A stretch of DNA of 64,000 nt from Qipengyuania sphaerica (GTDB lineage Bacteria; Pseudomonadota; Alphaproteobacteria; Sphingomonadales; Sphingomonadaceae): the NCBI RefSeq assembly GCF_019711595.1, contig NZ_JAIGNR010000001.1:806001-870000 (forward strand). The letters run 5' to 3'. The position numbers and the translations under genes are program-made. Positions 8,677 to 18,058 of this stretch are shown here, one piece after another. The notes under the pieces were generated by a model. It did not search any database. It was not told where the DNA came from and saw nothing but the letters and a program-made list of their open reading frames with translations. The first letter of the stretch is position 1, and every line of letters begins with the position of its first letter.

Positions 8677-9674
8677 TCGGGTAAATTCCCTTCTGCATCG
8701 AGCCGCAGAAAGCGGGCTGCATTGTCGTGCAGTATGTCCTTCTTCTGCTCGTAGGTCAGGTAATCCGCCTCGTTCACCGCATCGATTCCCAGCTTGATAG
8801 CGCCGGGCCATGTCATCTGGTCGGCCCCGAACATGATCCGGTCGGAAAAACCGGCTCTCACCAGTTCGCTCAGGAAAGCGTGATATTCGGCGCGCGGCGT
8901 GCCGAATTGCAGCACGGCAATATCGACCATCAGTTGCGGGTAGATCCACAGCATCGCCTTAATGTCTTCGGCGAAGGGATAGCCCGCGTGCATCACGTAG
9001 ATGCGCAGGTCGGGATGCGCCTTGAGGACGGGAGAAAGCTGGAGCGGGGCCTGGACCGTGTACTCCGGAAAAATCTTCGAGCCACCGGGCGTTCCCTTCC
9101 CGATGTGGACGCCGACGGGAATGCCGTTCGCCTCCGCGAAGGCCCAGAAGGGTTCCATGCGGGGATCGTCGACGAGGATTCCGTCGTACTGGTTGGTGAT
9201 CTCGGCAATCGCTACGAATTCACCATCCTCGAATCCTTGCTCGAGGACTTCCACCGTCTGGTCGGGAAAGATCGCGAGATTGAGGCTGCGTGAGGGCCAG
9301 AAAAGGCCTTCTCCCGCAGACATCCAGTCGGCAACGCGGTCCTTCTGCCCGCTAAGCAAGCATCGGACATTATGGGCGCGCATGGCTGCGATGGTCTCGT
9401 CGCGCAGGGCTTCGTCGGTCGGCGATCCGGCCAGGGGGTTTTCGCATTTGCGTCCGAGGACATTCATCCCGAGGTGCTGGGCCCAGCTTCCCTGGCCGTC
9501 CCACGCGAAGTCTCCCACCCCGGGGCATAGGGGCATCCCCGGCGGTCCATTGCTGTCGGCAGTGGTCGCATGCACATGCATGTCGATGACGGGCCCTTCG
9601 TAGGCTGGCGACTGGGCGGAAGCAGTCGCTGCCAGACCGATCGAAAGGGCGATCGCAAGAGTATGAATTCGCAT
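8673..9674 (-). CDS. Exported amidohydrolase family protein
   Basis: A 333-residue protein with a cleavable signal peptide (MRIHTLAIALSIGLAATASA, then AQSPA) and an amidohydrolase-2 type barrel: the metal-binding HVH in VIDMHVHATT just after the signal, VGVHIGKG near residue 190, YVMHAGYPF near 240 and MFGADQMTWP near 290. These are the positions of the zinc ligands and the C-terminal Asp in TIM-barrel metal hydrolases and decarboxylases. It would act in the periplasm; the substrate is unknown. The start at 9674 is supported by AGGGGAG eight bases upstream rather than the longer reading from 9794. Confidence 0.82.
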   Translation of the reverse strand: MRIHTLAIALSIGLAATASAQSPAYEGPVIDMHVHATTADSNGPPGMPLCPGVGDFAWDGQGSWAQHLGMNVLGRKCENPLAGSPTDEALRDETIAAMRAHNVRCLLSGQKDRVADWMSAGEGLFWPSRSLNLAIFPDQTVEVLEQGFEDGEFVAIAEITNQYDGILVDDPRMEPFWAFAEANGIPVGVHIGKGTPGGSKIFPEYTVQAPLQLSPVLKAHPDLRIYVMHAGYPFAEDIKAMLWIYPQLMVDIAVLQFGTPRAEYHAFLSELVRAGFSDRIMFGADQMTWPGAIKLGIDAVNEADYLTYEQKKDILHDNAARFLRLDAEGNLPD

Positions 9675-9837
9675 GACTGGTCTCCCCTGACGGGAGGATG
9701 GACCGGCATCGTCCGGGTAGTCAATCAGGCCAAGTTCTGCATCACTGCGACATTTCCAGATAAACCCCTCTTGCTGGGTGTCTCGCTTTGCCAAACTTCT
9801 GTCGCTCGCGAGGTGCCCGGGTTGACCGCGCGGCAGA

Positions 9838-11187
9838 TCAGTCCGACGGGATCAACGTCAGTTCGGTCTGGCGCCCGTCGAGGTAGTGCACGTCCTCACC
9901 ATCGAACCATGCGTCTTCCTCGGATCGAAAATCGACGCGCTGCCCACCCCATTCGGGGACCGCGTGATAATTGGTGAATTCGATCGACCAAGTGGTATTC
10001 GCCCGCACCGGGTATTCTCCGCGCGGATCGGCATCCTGATTGTCCCAGAAACCGATGGAACTTCCCGCCCCATGACCATGGAATCCGATCGGGTGGCTGT
10101 AGATCGAGGGGTCGAGCCCTTCGGCAAGCGCAGCTTCGCGGGCCCGTGCGAGGATCGCATTGCCGCTGTCACCAGCCCGAAACGAAGCGGTCAGGATGTC
10201 GCCTACACGGTTCGTTCTCGTTAATCCCTGACGCAGTCCGGCCGGGGCTTCGGTTTCCCCCGGCCTGAGAACGTAAGCAAGATGCTGCGTATCGGTATTC
10301 AGCCGAAGATAGGTGATGCCGAAGTCAGTCCAAAGCAGGTCACCCGGCTGGATCACCGTTTCGTCCGAAAGCATGCCCTCTTCGCCCGCACGCTGGATGC
10401 CAACCGACGGATGGAACCAGGGCTCTATCCCAAGCGATGCGAGCTTCTCGCGATACCACCACATTACATCATTGGCGGTGGTAACGCCGGGTGTGATGAC
10501 CTTGCGCGAGAAAGCCTCGCCGATCAGAGCATGTGCGATGCGCACGATCCCCGGATAAAGGGCGAGCTCACGCGGCGTACGGGTTTCGAGCCAGCGCACC
10601 GCAAGCGTTTCACCGGTCACGATACGGTCTTCAAGATGATCTGGGAGCGCATCGGTCAGCGCACGGTACTGGCTGAGCGTCATGCCGTCGCCGAAACGGG
10701 TCGCGTCGGAAAAGTTGATGGCTATTTTGGCGGGATCGCGTGCAGCAATGATGTCTGCCACCGCCCGCCACTGGTCGGGCTGGTCATCGGGCTCCCATGA
10801 AGGCTCGAACAGGTCGGCCAGGCCATATCGGCTGACGGTAAGCCGCTCGACGGGGCGACCTACACCCGGATCGAAGAATATGAGGATGGTCCTCCGCCTT
10901 GCGTGGAAGCTCTCTGCATCGAGCATGGTGGCCAGCACCGGCTCTTCGAAATACTCGCGCGACATCAGCAGCCACATGTCGATACCCTGCTCACGCATGA
11001 TTGCGGGGATTACGCTGTCGAGGCGTTCGGCGAGGATTTGATCGATGATTGTCGCACGCTCGCGAAGCGGCAGGATTTCCGGGAGCTGTGGGCTTGCCGT
11101 TTCTGTGTCCGTCATCGCGATCGGATCGGCAAGAGCGGGTGATGCAGTGACTAGCAGGGCCGCCAGTCCGGCTGCTATTCGGATCAT
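9838..11187 (-). CDS. Exported M24 family metallopeptidase (Xaa-Pro aminopeptidase-like)
   Basis: A 449-residue protein with a signal peptide ending ASPALADP and a C-terminal pita-bread fold. The five metal ligands of the M24 family can be placed: Asp in LLWTDFGITYL, Asp in LNTDTQHL, His in HGHGAGSSIGF, Glu in WSIEFTN and Glu in VDFRSEED. The N-terminal half is the creatinase-like domain. It likely cleaves X-Pro peptides in the periplasm. It follows smc by 12 bases on the same strand and may be co-transcribed. Confidence 0.88.
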   Translation of the reverse strand: MIRIAAGLAALLVTASPALADPIAMTDTETASPQLPEILPLRERATIIDQILAERLDSVIPAIMREQGIDMWLLMSREYFEEPVLATMLDAESFHARRRTILIFFDPGVGRPVERLTVSRYGLADLFEPSWEPDDQPDQWRAVADIIAARDPAKIAINFSDATRFGDGMTLSQYRALTDALPDHLEDRIVTGETLAVRWLETRTPRELALYPGIVRIAHALIGEAFSRKVITPGVTTANDVMWWYREKLASLGIEPWFHPSVGIQRAGEEGMLSDETVIQPGDLLWTDFGITYLRLNTDTQHLAYVLRPGETEAPAGLRQGLTRTNRVGDILTASFRAGDSGNAILARAREAALAEGLDPSIYSHPIGFHGHGAGSSIGFWDNQDADPRGEYPVRANTTWSIEFTNYHAVPEWGGQRVDFRSEEDAWFDGEDVHYLDGRQTELTLIPSD

Positions 11188-11199
11188 CGTGTCAGGCTC

Positions 11200-14100
11200 C
11201 TACTCTGCGGCCAGTAATTCCTCGGCGCCGCCGAGGTCCACGCTCACGAGGCGGCTAATGCCCTTTTCGACCATAGTGACACCGAACAGGCGGTGCATGC
11301 GGCTCATGGTCACCGCATTGTGGGTGACGATGAGGTAACGCGTGTCGGTTTCCTTCACCATCGCTTCCAAGAGGTCGCAGAAGCGGTCGATATTGGCATC
11401 GTCCAGCGGCGCATCGACTTCGTCGAGCACGCAGATCGGGGCGGGATTGGTGAGGAACAGCGCGAAGATCAGCGCGGTCGCGGTCAGCGCCTGTTCGCCC
11501 CCCGATAGCAGGGTAAGCGACTGGAGCCGCTTGCCCGGCGGCTGGGCAAAGATTTCGAGGCCGGCTTCGAGCGGATCGTCGCTGTCGATCAGCGCCAGAT
11601 GCGCCTCGCCGCCTTCGAACAGGCGTGAGAACAGGTGCTTGAAGTGGTCGTTGACCTTCTCGAATGCCTCGCGCAGCCGCTCGCGGCCCTCGCGGTTCAA
11701 ATTGCCGATCGAACCGCGCAACCGGTTGACCGCCTCGCGCAGTTCTTCCTGCTCGGCGGCGTTGGTGCCGTGCTCGGCCTCGATCTTTTCGAGTTCCTCT
11801 GCAGCGACGAGATTGACCGGCCCGATCCGCTCGCGGCTGGCGGTGAGGCGGTCCATTTCCTCGGTCTCGGCCTCGGCGGCCTTCACGCTGTCTTCGGTGA
11901 AGTCGAATTTTGAGGGAAGCAGCGGGGGCGGGGACTGGAAGCGTTCGCCCGAAATGCGCGCCATCTCGATGCGGCGGCCATCCTGGTTCTCGGCGCGTTC
12001 GGACAGGCCAGCGCGGTTTTCGCGGGCCTTGGCGAGTTCCTCGTTGGCGGCATTGAAGGCGCGGTCCGCGTTCTGAGCGGTTTCGGCGGCTGCGGCGACG
12101 GCCTTTTCAGCCTCGGCCAGCTCCTCGCCGAGGCGGGCCCGGACGGTGTCGCCCTGTTCGATCTCTTTCATCAAGCCTTCGGGCTTGGCGGCGAATACGG
12201 CGCGCTCTTCCTCGATTTCCTCGAAGCGGCGGGCCATGTCGGACAGGCGACGGGCCGCTTCGCCTGAGCGCGCCTGCCAATTTGCCATGTCGGAGCGCTG
12301 GGCGGCGGTTCGTTCGCGCGCGACGGCGAGACCCTGGTCGTGCGCGGCGAGTTCTGCGGCGCGGGCCTGCAGAGCGGCGCGGGCAGCCTCATTCTTTGCG
12401 CGCGAGGCTTCGAGCGAGGCGCGGCCCGCCTCGGGATCGGGCAGGGCGTCGCGCTTTGCTTCTGCCGAGGCGAGGTCGGATTTCGCCTGGCCGACCACGT
12501 CGGCGTGTTCGTTCTCCGCCTCCTGCAGTTCGGCGCGGCGGGCTGCGACGCGTTCGCGCTGCGCCTCTGCCTGGTCGAGTGCGCGCAGGGCATGGCGTTC
12601 GGCTTCGCTGGCGGCAGCAAGCTCGCGGTCCGCACCGACGAGGTCGCGCTGAAGCGCGGAGAGCGTTTCGCTGGCTTCGGCTTGCGCCCTCTCCGCAGTA
12701 TCGACGGCGGCCTGCAAGGTCGGGACGAGCGTATCGAGTTCGGCGAAGCGGTTCTCCGCTTCGAGCCGCGCCGCCTCGGCAGCGCCTTCGCCGCGTACCA
12801 CGAGGCCGTCCCAGCCACGCAGCATGCCATCGAGCGTTACGAGGTTTTCGCCGGGGCCAAGTTTGCGGCCATCGTCCTTGTCTGCGACATGCACCAGCGC
12901 AAGGCGTGCGCGGAGCTGATCGGGGCACTGCGCCACATGGTCGGCGAGGCTATCGGCGACCTTTTTCGGCGCATCGGCACCGGTCCAGTAGCGCCCTTCG
13001 CTGCCATCCTCGGGTGCGCCGAGCAGGGCCTTGCCGTCACGGCCCAGCGCGGCAGCCACGGCGCGTTCGTAACCCTTTTCGGCGCGTACCCCGTCGAGGG
13101 CCTGCTGGCGGCCCGAACGCTTGGCGGCGGCCCTTTCGCGCGCTTCGCGGTCGCGTTTCAGGGCATCGTATTCGCGCTGGACACCCGAAAGTTCGGCCTT
13201 GGCTGCGGAATAGGCGCTGGCGGCCTCGTCGCGCTGCGTCTGCAAGTCGGCCTTGCTCGCCTGCATCTCCTCGATTGCGGAGCGTTTTGCGGCGATCTGG
13301 GCTGAGGCGTCCTGCGCTGCATCGCGGGCAGTCTCGACGGCGCCTTCGAGGTCTTCAGCCGCAAGCGCCTCGCGCTGGTCGGCGATCCGGCGCCCTTCGG
13401 CCTCGACACGCTCGAGCCGCGCTTTGGCCTGCGCCACTTCGGCCTCGACCACCCGCCATTCGGCTTCGACGCCGGCGTTGTCGGCAGTGGCCTTGGCAAG
13501 CGCGAGTTCGGCGGTGCGGCTGGCGCGCTCTGCATCCTCGCTCTGCGCGACGAGGCCAGGGCGGCGCTCCTCGTCGGCGGCGAGCGTTTTCTCGCTCGCG
13601 GCCAGATCCTTCTCGAGCCGCGCGAGCGCTTCGGCGGCATCCTTGGTCATACGGTCGGCATCGCCGCGGTCTTCCTCGAGCCGCAGCTTCTGGCGATCGA
13701 GGTCCGCCAACCGCTGCTCCGCCGCCTCGAGTTGGCTGGTGAGCGCCGCCATGCGGTGACCATGCGCGCTGGCGTCGTCGCGGCGATCTGCCTGTTCCTC
13801 GCGTGCCTCGGCGAGCTTTTCCGCCGCCTCGCGCTGGACCCCTTGCGCCTCGTTCACCGCCTTCTGCGCCTCGGCCACACGGGCATCGGCATCCGCCGCG
13901 GCCTTCTTGGCTTCTTCCGCCGCAGCAGCCGCATCGCGCCACCGGGCGAAGACAAGCCGCGCCTCGGCAGTCTTTATCTCGTCGGAGAGCTTGCGATAGC
14001 GCTCGGCCTGCTTGGCCTGCCGCCTCAGCGAGGCGATCTGGCTGTCGAGCCCGGCCATCAGGTCTTCGAGCCGTTCGAGGTTGTTCTCGGTCGAGCGCAG

Positions 14101-14622
14101 CTTGCTTTCGGCATCGCGCCTGCGGACGTGGAGGCCGGCGATTCCCGCCGCCTCTTCCAGCATCATGCGCCGTTCGACCGGCTTTGCGGCAATGACCTGC
14201 GCAATCTTGCCTTGGCTCACCAGCGCCGGGCTATGCGCGCCGGTTGCGGCATCGGCGAAGGTCAGCGCGACGTCCTTGGCGCGCACGTCTTTGCCGTTGA
14301 CCCGGTAGGCCGAACCTGCGCCGCGCTCGATCCGACGGACGACCTCGAGTTCGTCGCCCTCGTCGTCCTCTGCAGAGAGGACCACTTCGGCAAAATCGCG
14401 CGGCGGGCGGGTGGCGGTGCCGGCGAAGATGACATCTTCCATCCCGCCCGAGCGCATGGACTTGGGCGAGTTCTCGCCCATCACCCAGCGGATCGCTTCA
14501 AGCAGGTTGGACTTGCCGCAGCCGTTGGGGCCGACGACCCCGGTCAGCCCCGGTTCGATACGCAGCGTGGAGGGCTCGACGAAGCTCTTGAAACCGCTCA
14601 GCCTGAGCTGTTTGATGAGCAT
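11200..14622 (-). CDS. smc: Chromosome segregation protein SMC
   Basis: A 1140-residue ATPase that with ScpA and ScpB forms the condensin organising the chromosome. The Walker A motif GPNGCGKSN is at residues 31-39. Two long coiled coils, very rich in Ala, Glu, Arg and Lys, flank a hinge domain (about residues 510-640). The C-terminal head has the ABC signature LLSGGEQALTATAL and a Walker B region ICVLDEVDAPLDD. Length and order are normal, with no frameshift. The coiled coil creates long spurious reading frames on the other strand. It lies upstream of two DsbA-like genes in transcription order reversed, as in other sphingomonads. Confidence 0.97.
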   Translation of the reverse strand: MLIKQLRLSGFKSFVEPSTLRIEPGLTGVVGPNGCGKSNLLEAIRWVMGENSPKSMRSGGMEDVIFAGTATRPPRDFAEVVLSAEDDEGDELEVVRRIERGAGSAYRVNGKDVRAKDVALTFADAATGAHSPALVSQGKIAQVIAAKPVERRMMLEEAAGIAGLHVRRRDAESKLRSTENNLERLEDLMAGLDSQIASLRRQAKQAERYRKLSDEIKTAEARLVFARWRDAAAAAEEAKKAAADADARVAEAQKAVNEAQGVQREAAEKLAEAREEQADRRDDASAHGHRMAALTSQLEAAEQRLADLDRQKLRLEEDRGDADRMTKDAAEALARLEKDLAASEKTLAADEERRPGLVAQSEDAERASRTAELALAKATADNAGVEAEWRVVEAEVAQAKARLERVEAEGRRIADQREALAAEDLEGAVETARDAAQDASAQIAAKRSAIEEMQASKADLQTQRDEAASAYSAAKAELSGVQREYDALKRDREARERAAAKRSGRQQALDGVRAEKGYERAVAAALGRDGKALLGAPEDGSEGRYWTGADAPKKVADSLADHVAQCPDQLRARLALVHVADKDDGRKLGPGENLVTLDGMLRGWDGLVVRGEGAAEAARLEAENRFAELDTLVPTLQAAVDTAERAQAEASETLSALQRDLVGADRELAAASEAERHALRALDQAEAQRERVAARRAELQEAENEHADVVGQAKSDLASAEAKRDALPDPEAGRASLEASRAKNEAARAALQARAAELAAHDQGLAVARERTAAQRSDMANWQARSGEAARRLSDMARRFEEIEEERAVFAAKPEGLMKEIEQGDTVRARLGEELAEAEKAVAAAAETAQNADRAFNAANEELAKARENRAGLSERAENQDGRRIEMARISGERFQSPPPLLPSKFDFTEDSVKAAEAETEEMDRLTASRERIGPVNLVAAEELEKIEAEHGTNAAEQEELREAVNRLRGSIGNLNREGRERLREAFEKVNDHFKHLFSRLFEGGEAHLALIDSDDPLEAGLEIFAQPPGKRLQSLTLLSGGEQALTATALIFALFLTNPAPICVLDEVDAPLDDANIDRFCDLLEAMVKETDTRYLIVTHNAVTMSRMHRLFGVTMVEKGISRLVSVDLGGAEELLAAE

Positions 14623-14646
14623 CGCCTGTCGCCCCCCGCTCGCCCT

Positions 14647-15393
14647 TTACCTCGCGCCGGCGCGCTGGAGGATGGGCTCGAGCACATTCCACTGTGTGCC
14701 ATCGATACGTTGCCCGTTCAGGAAGAAGGTGGGAGTCGCGTTGACCCCCGCCTCGGTCGCAACCGAGCTGGATTTTTCCGCCATCGCGGTGATGGCTTCG
14801 CTATCGGCCAGGCAGGTTCGCGCCTGGTCTGCGGAAATCCCGCGCGCCGCAAAGAAATCGATAAGGCCGGCTGCCTCTGCAAGGCGCGCAAAACGCTGCT
14901 CGGGCGGAGCGGTAACAGCTGCCTCATAGGCAGAACCGTTCGATTGCAATGCGCCGGTGAATTCCGGCAACGCAGCCCATGCCTGGTCTGCCAGGGCATG
15001 GAAACTTTCGGGCGAACCGCAGCGCGCCAGCGTCGAGATCGTCACGTCGAGCGGATCGCGCAGGAGCGGTCGGATTTCGTAGCTGACGATACCGGTTTCG
15101 ACATATTCTTCCTGCAACGGTGCCGAACCGTTCACGGCGAAATTGGCGCAAGCACCGCAGGTGTGGCTGGCATATTCGACCAGCTTCAGCGGGGCATCGG
15201 GATTGCCGATCACGAAGCCGCCCTCTTCTGTGACGCTTGCCGTTTCAAGCCAGCTGGCACCATCCGGAGCTTCGATGGGGGCGATCGCTTCACCTTCGAG
15301 CGAAACCTCTCCGTCATCGGATGCGCCATTGCCGCATGCAGCAAGGGCAAGAGCGAGAGGAGCGGCCAGAATAAAGCGGAAGCTGCGGGTCAT
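14647..15393 (-). CDS. DsbA-like thiol oxidoreductase, lipoprotein
   Basis: A 248-residue protein with a lipobox (LALAAC, Cys20) and a DsbA-type thioredoxin fold. The active site is CGAC in YASHTCGACANFA, with the cis-Pro loop NATPTFFLNG near residue 215. DsbA-family proteins make or isomerise disulfides in the periplasm; the membrane anchor is unusual for DsbA itself. It precedes smc by 24 bases and follows a second DsbA-like gene, so the three are likely one transcription unit. Confidence 0.88.
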   Translation of the reverse strand: MTRSFRFILAAPLALALAACGNGASDDGEVSLEGEAIAPIEAPDGASWLETASVTEEGGFVIGNPDAPLKLVEYASHTCGACANFAVNGSAPLQEEYVETGIVSYEIRPLLRDPLDVTISTLARCGSPESFHALADQAWAALPEFTGALQSNGSAYEAAVTAPPEQRFARLAEAAGLIDFFAARGISADQARTCLADSEAITAMAEKSSSVATEAGVNATPTFFLNGQRIDGTQWNVLEPILQRAGAR

Positions 15394-15516
15394 GTGAATC
15401 CTCTTGATTGAGCCGGAAAGGCTAGGTCAGGGCAATCGCTAGGTGAAGGACACCAGGAACAGTGTCCACAGGGCTGTCCCCCGAAAAGCTGGGGAACAGG
15501 CGCTGTTGGAGTGCTG

Positions 15517-16230
15517 CTATCGGAAGAACTTGTCGAGGTGGGGCTGGATGTCGGGCCAGTTGTGGGCTTCCAGCATCTTGCCGTCCATCATGAAGGTAGG
15601 CGTGCCGCGAAGGCCATGCCGCTGGACATCGGCCTGGCTCTGGTCGGCGATGACACGAGCCTTCGCCTCATCGGTAAGGCACTGGTCGAGCTGGGTCCGC
15701 GAATAGCCGCGCGTTGCCATAATGTCGTAGAAGTCGAGATCGCTCGCTATCGCCTGTGCGCGGCTGCCGAAACTGCCGAAGCGCCACCGGGCGGTCTGCG
15801 CTTGTGTCGCGCTGCGCGCCTTTGCCATCCAGTCATCGTGTTTGAGGATCAGTGCTTCGTGATTGCCGAAGAACTTGTCCGGGCCACCGCATTGGGCGGC
15901 AAGCGCCACGGTCAGGTCGATCGGATCGCGGATCAGGTGGCGGATTTCGTAGGAGACCTTGCCCGAGGGGACATAGAGCAGCTTGATCGCGCCATCGCCC
16001 GTGCGCGCGAATTCGGCGCAGTGCGAGCAGGTATAGCTCATCCATTCGACCAGCTTGCCTTCGGCTTGGGGATTACCGATCCGGTGGCCGCCCTCGGTCT
16101 CGGTGACCATCGTACCCCAGTTGGCCTTCTTTTCCGAACCGGGCAGCGGCTTGTCCTGCGCAGTGGCGCCCGCGGTGAATGCGAGGGCCGTGCCGATCAT
16201 CAGCGGCTTGGCGTATCGTGCGAATTTCAT
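15517..16230 (-). CDS. DsbA-like thiol oxidoreductase, exported
   Basis: A 237-residue protein with a cleavable signal peptide (MKFARYAKPLMIGTALAFTAGATA) and a thioredoxin-fold domain with active site CSHC in MSYTCSHCAEFA and the cis-Pro loop GTPTFMMDG. It is a paralogue of the lipoprotein DsbA 120 bases downstream; both share the RIGNPQA/VIGNPDA segment before the first strand and the YEIR(H/P)LxRDP segment after the active site. ATG at 16230 was chosen because the signal peptide begins there. Its start is four bases from the DUF721 stop. Confidence 0.88.
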   Translation of the reverse strand: MKFARYAKPLMIGTALAFTAGATAQDKPLPGSEKKANWGTMVTETEGGHRIGNPQAEGKLVEWMSYTCSHCAEFARTGDGAIKLLYVPSGKVSYEIRHLIRDPIDLTVALAAQCGGPDKFFGNHEALILKHDDWMAKARSATQAQTARWRFGSFGSRAQAIASDLDFYDIMATRGYSRTQLDQCLTDEAKARVIADQSQADVQRHGLRGTPTFMMDGKMLEAHNWPDIQPHLDKFFR

Positions 16231-16234
16231 CGGT

Positions 16235-16804
16235 TCAGTCTGTCCCGTTTTCTTCCTGCGACCCGAAACTGCGGGCAAGCGATTCAAGCACCGTGCGCAA
16301 TTCGGGATCGCCGATATCGCGCAGACTGTCGCCGAGTTCCATCGGAATCGGCTTTAGCGAAGGCGGTGCCTTGGCTTTCATCCTGTCTTCCGGCGGCTTA
16401 ACCGCACCTTGCCGGAGCTTGATCCGTGCCACCGCCTTGTAGCCGAAGAAGCGGTTCACGCGCTCGGTTATTTCGGGGAGGACCTGCTGGATCAGCGGGG
16501 CATGGGCGGGTAGCACGACCAGTTCGAGGATGCCTTCGGACTTCTCTCCCGGGGGGAAGCGGATCATTTCGGGCATGCAGACGCGTGCATGCGTATCGCC
16601 GACGATTTCGGGCCAGCGACTGACCACGCTGCTCTGCACGAAGCCATAGCGGCGGAAGGCCGGGCGACCGATTTGCGGCATGAGGTCGGAAATCGCCTTG
16701 GCCCCGCCGCCGCGCGGACGCTCGTACGGCTTGAAGGGCTTGCTGCCCTTTTTCCCTTTAGAACCGGTTTTTGGCTTGTCGCTTCCCATTTCGCCACCGC
16801 TCAT
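16235..16804 (-). CDS. DUF721 (DciA-like) domain protein
   Basis: A 189-residue protein with a basic, low-complexity N-terminus (SDKPKTGSKGKKGSKPFKPY) followed by a DUF721 domain (about residues 35-125: ISDLMPQIGRPAFRRYGF, VSRWPEIVGDTHA, LELVVLPAHAPLIQQV). DciA proteins carry this domain and help load the replicative helicase DnaB in bacteria lacking DnaC; whether this one does so is inference. The start may be ATG 16804 or ATG 16789; neither has a strong ribosome-binding site. It is divergent from mutY with only 14 bases between start codons. Confidence 0.8.
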   Translation of the reverse strand: MSGGEMGSDKPKTGSKGKKGSKPFKPYERPRGGGAKAISDLMPQIGRPAFRRYGFVQSSVVSRWPEIVGDTHARVCMPEMIRFPPGEKSEGILELVVLPAHAPLIQQVLPEITERVNRFFGYKAVARIKLRQGAVKPPEDRMKAKAPPSLKPIPMELGDSLRDIGDPELRTVLESLARSFGSQEENGTD

Positions 16805-16818
16805 GCCATAGGCGGGCC

Positions 16819-17838
16819 GTGGCCGCCATAGTCTCTGCAAAGCTTCTCGAATGGTACGATGCCCATGCGCGCGACCTTCCCTGGCGCGCGCGGCCGGGCG
16901 CGCCTGCGCCCGATCCCTATCGCGTCTGGCTGTCCGAGGTGATGCTGCAGCAGACAACGGTTGCGGCTGTGAAACCCTATTTCGACGCCTTCACCACGCG
17001 CTGGCCGACGGTCGAGGACCTCGCTGCCGCGCCGGAAGAAGACGTGATGGCGGCCTGGGCGGGGCTGGGATATTATTCGCGTGCCCGCAACCTGGTGAAG
17101 GCGGCGCGGGCGGTGGCCGTACTTGGCGCATTTCCCGATACGGAGGAGGGCTTGCGGGAGCTTCCCGGTCTGGGAGCCTATACCGCAGCCGCCGTGGCAG
17201 CGATCGCGTTCGGGCGGCGTGCAGTTGTTGTCGATGCGAATGTCGAACGGGTCGTCGCGCGGCTGTTCGCCATTCGGGAGCCTCTTCCTTCAGCGCGCAA
17301 GGCCATTCGCACCTGCGCCGACACGATTACGCCTGAGGAGCGCGCAGGGGATTTCGCGCAGGCTATGATGGACTTGGGCTCAAGCATTTGCACATCGCGC
17401 GATCCGAAATGCTTGCTCTGCCCGCTGGCGAACGAATGCAAGGGCAGGGCGGAGGGCGATCCTTCGCTCCTGCCCGCCAAGGCGCCGAAGAAGGCCAAGC
17501 CCTTGAGGAAGGGCACCGCCTTCTGGATCGAGAATGACGGTGCCGTCTGGCTGGTTACGCGTGAGGGGCAGGGCATGCTCGGCGGCATGCGCGCACTGCC
17601 CGACGACGGCTGGTCGGCAAGGGGAGACGGAGACGAAGTTGCGCCCTTGATCGGCGAATGGGAGGCGGCAGGTGTGGTGCGGCACACCTTCACCCATTTC
17701 GCGCTCGAGCTCTCCGTCAGGCGTTACGCCGGCGCGCAGCCCCCGATAGGCACGGGAGAATGGTGGCCGCTCGACAGGCTGGAAGATGCGGGGCTGCCGA
17801 CCCTGTTCGCCAAGGCCGCGCGACTGGCTACGGCCTAG
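16819..17838 (+). CDS. mutY: A/G-specific adenine glycosylase
   Basis: A 339-residue DNA repair enzyme that removes adenine mispaired with 8-oxoguanine. The N-terminal EndoIII-like core has the catalytic Glu in LSEVMLQQT, the helix-hairpin-helix LPGLGAYTAAAVAAIAFG and the catalytic Asp in VVDANVERV. The 4Fe-4S cluster loop is C-x6-C-x2-C-x5-C in CTSRDPKCLLCPLANEC. The C-terminal NUDIX-like domain that recognises 8-oxoG follows. A GTG at 16819 is chosen as start because no ATG fits near the first conserved residues. The TAG stop is shared with the next convergent gene through CTAG. Confidence 0.94.
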   Translation: MAAIVSAKLLEWYDAHARDLPWRARPGAPAPDPYRVWLSEVMLQQTTVAAVKPYFDAFTTRWPTVEDLAAAPEEDVMAAWAGLGYYSRARNLVKAARAVAVLGAFPDTEEGLRELPGLGAYTAAAVAAIAFGRRAVVVDANVERVVARLFAIREPLPSARKAIRTCADTITPEERAGDFAQAMMDLGSSICTSRDPKCLLCPLANECKGRAEGDPSLLPAKAPKKAKPLRKGTAFWIENDGAVWLVTREGQGMLGGMRALPDDGWSARGDGDEVAPLIGEWEAAGVVRHTFTHFALELSVRRYAGAQPPIGTGEWWPLDRLEDAGLPTLFAKAARLATA

Positions 17839-18056
17839 ATCACTCCGCCGCCCAGCGACAGGCGAACCGCCGCGATCAGCAGCACGATCAGGTTGAAGTT
17901 GCGCCCGCCATTACTCGACGACAGCTGGCCGACGACGATGCCGATCACGATCAGCGGCAGGGCGAACCAGTTCGCCCAGCCAAGCAGCGGTATCTGCGCC
18001 GGAATGACGATGACGAGCGAGACGATCCCGAGAAGGATGGAGAGTATGTTTAGCAT
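17835..18056 (-). CDS. Small integral membrane protein
   Basis: A 73-residue hydrophobic protein with three probable membrane helices (residues about 3-21, 25-45 and 55-70) separated by a short SSSNGGRN loop. No named family is recognised. The ATG at 18056 sits three bases from a perfect TCCTA-N6-TAGGA palindrome identical in layout to the one before the S24-type repressor gene, so repression by that regulator is plausible. Confidence 0.65.
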   Translation of the reverse strand: MLNILSILLGIVSLVIVIPAQIPLLGWANWFALPLIVIGIVVGQLSSSNGGRNFNLIVLLIAAVRLSLGGGVI

Positions 18057-18058
18057 GT

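Noticed and set aside
13732..15411. 559-codon open frame on the plus strand opposite smc and the DsbA-like gene
   Set aside because: It is the antisense of the GC-rich coiled-coil coding region of smc. The product is Arg/Ala-rich with no family pattern and crosses two well-supported genes.
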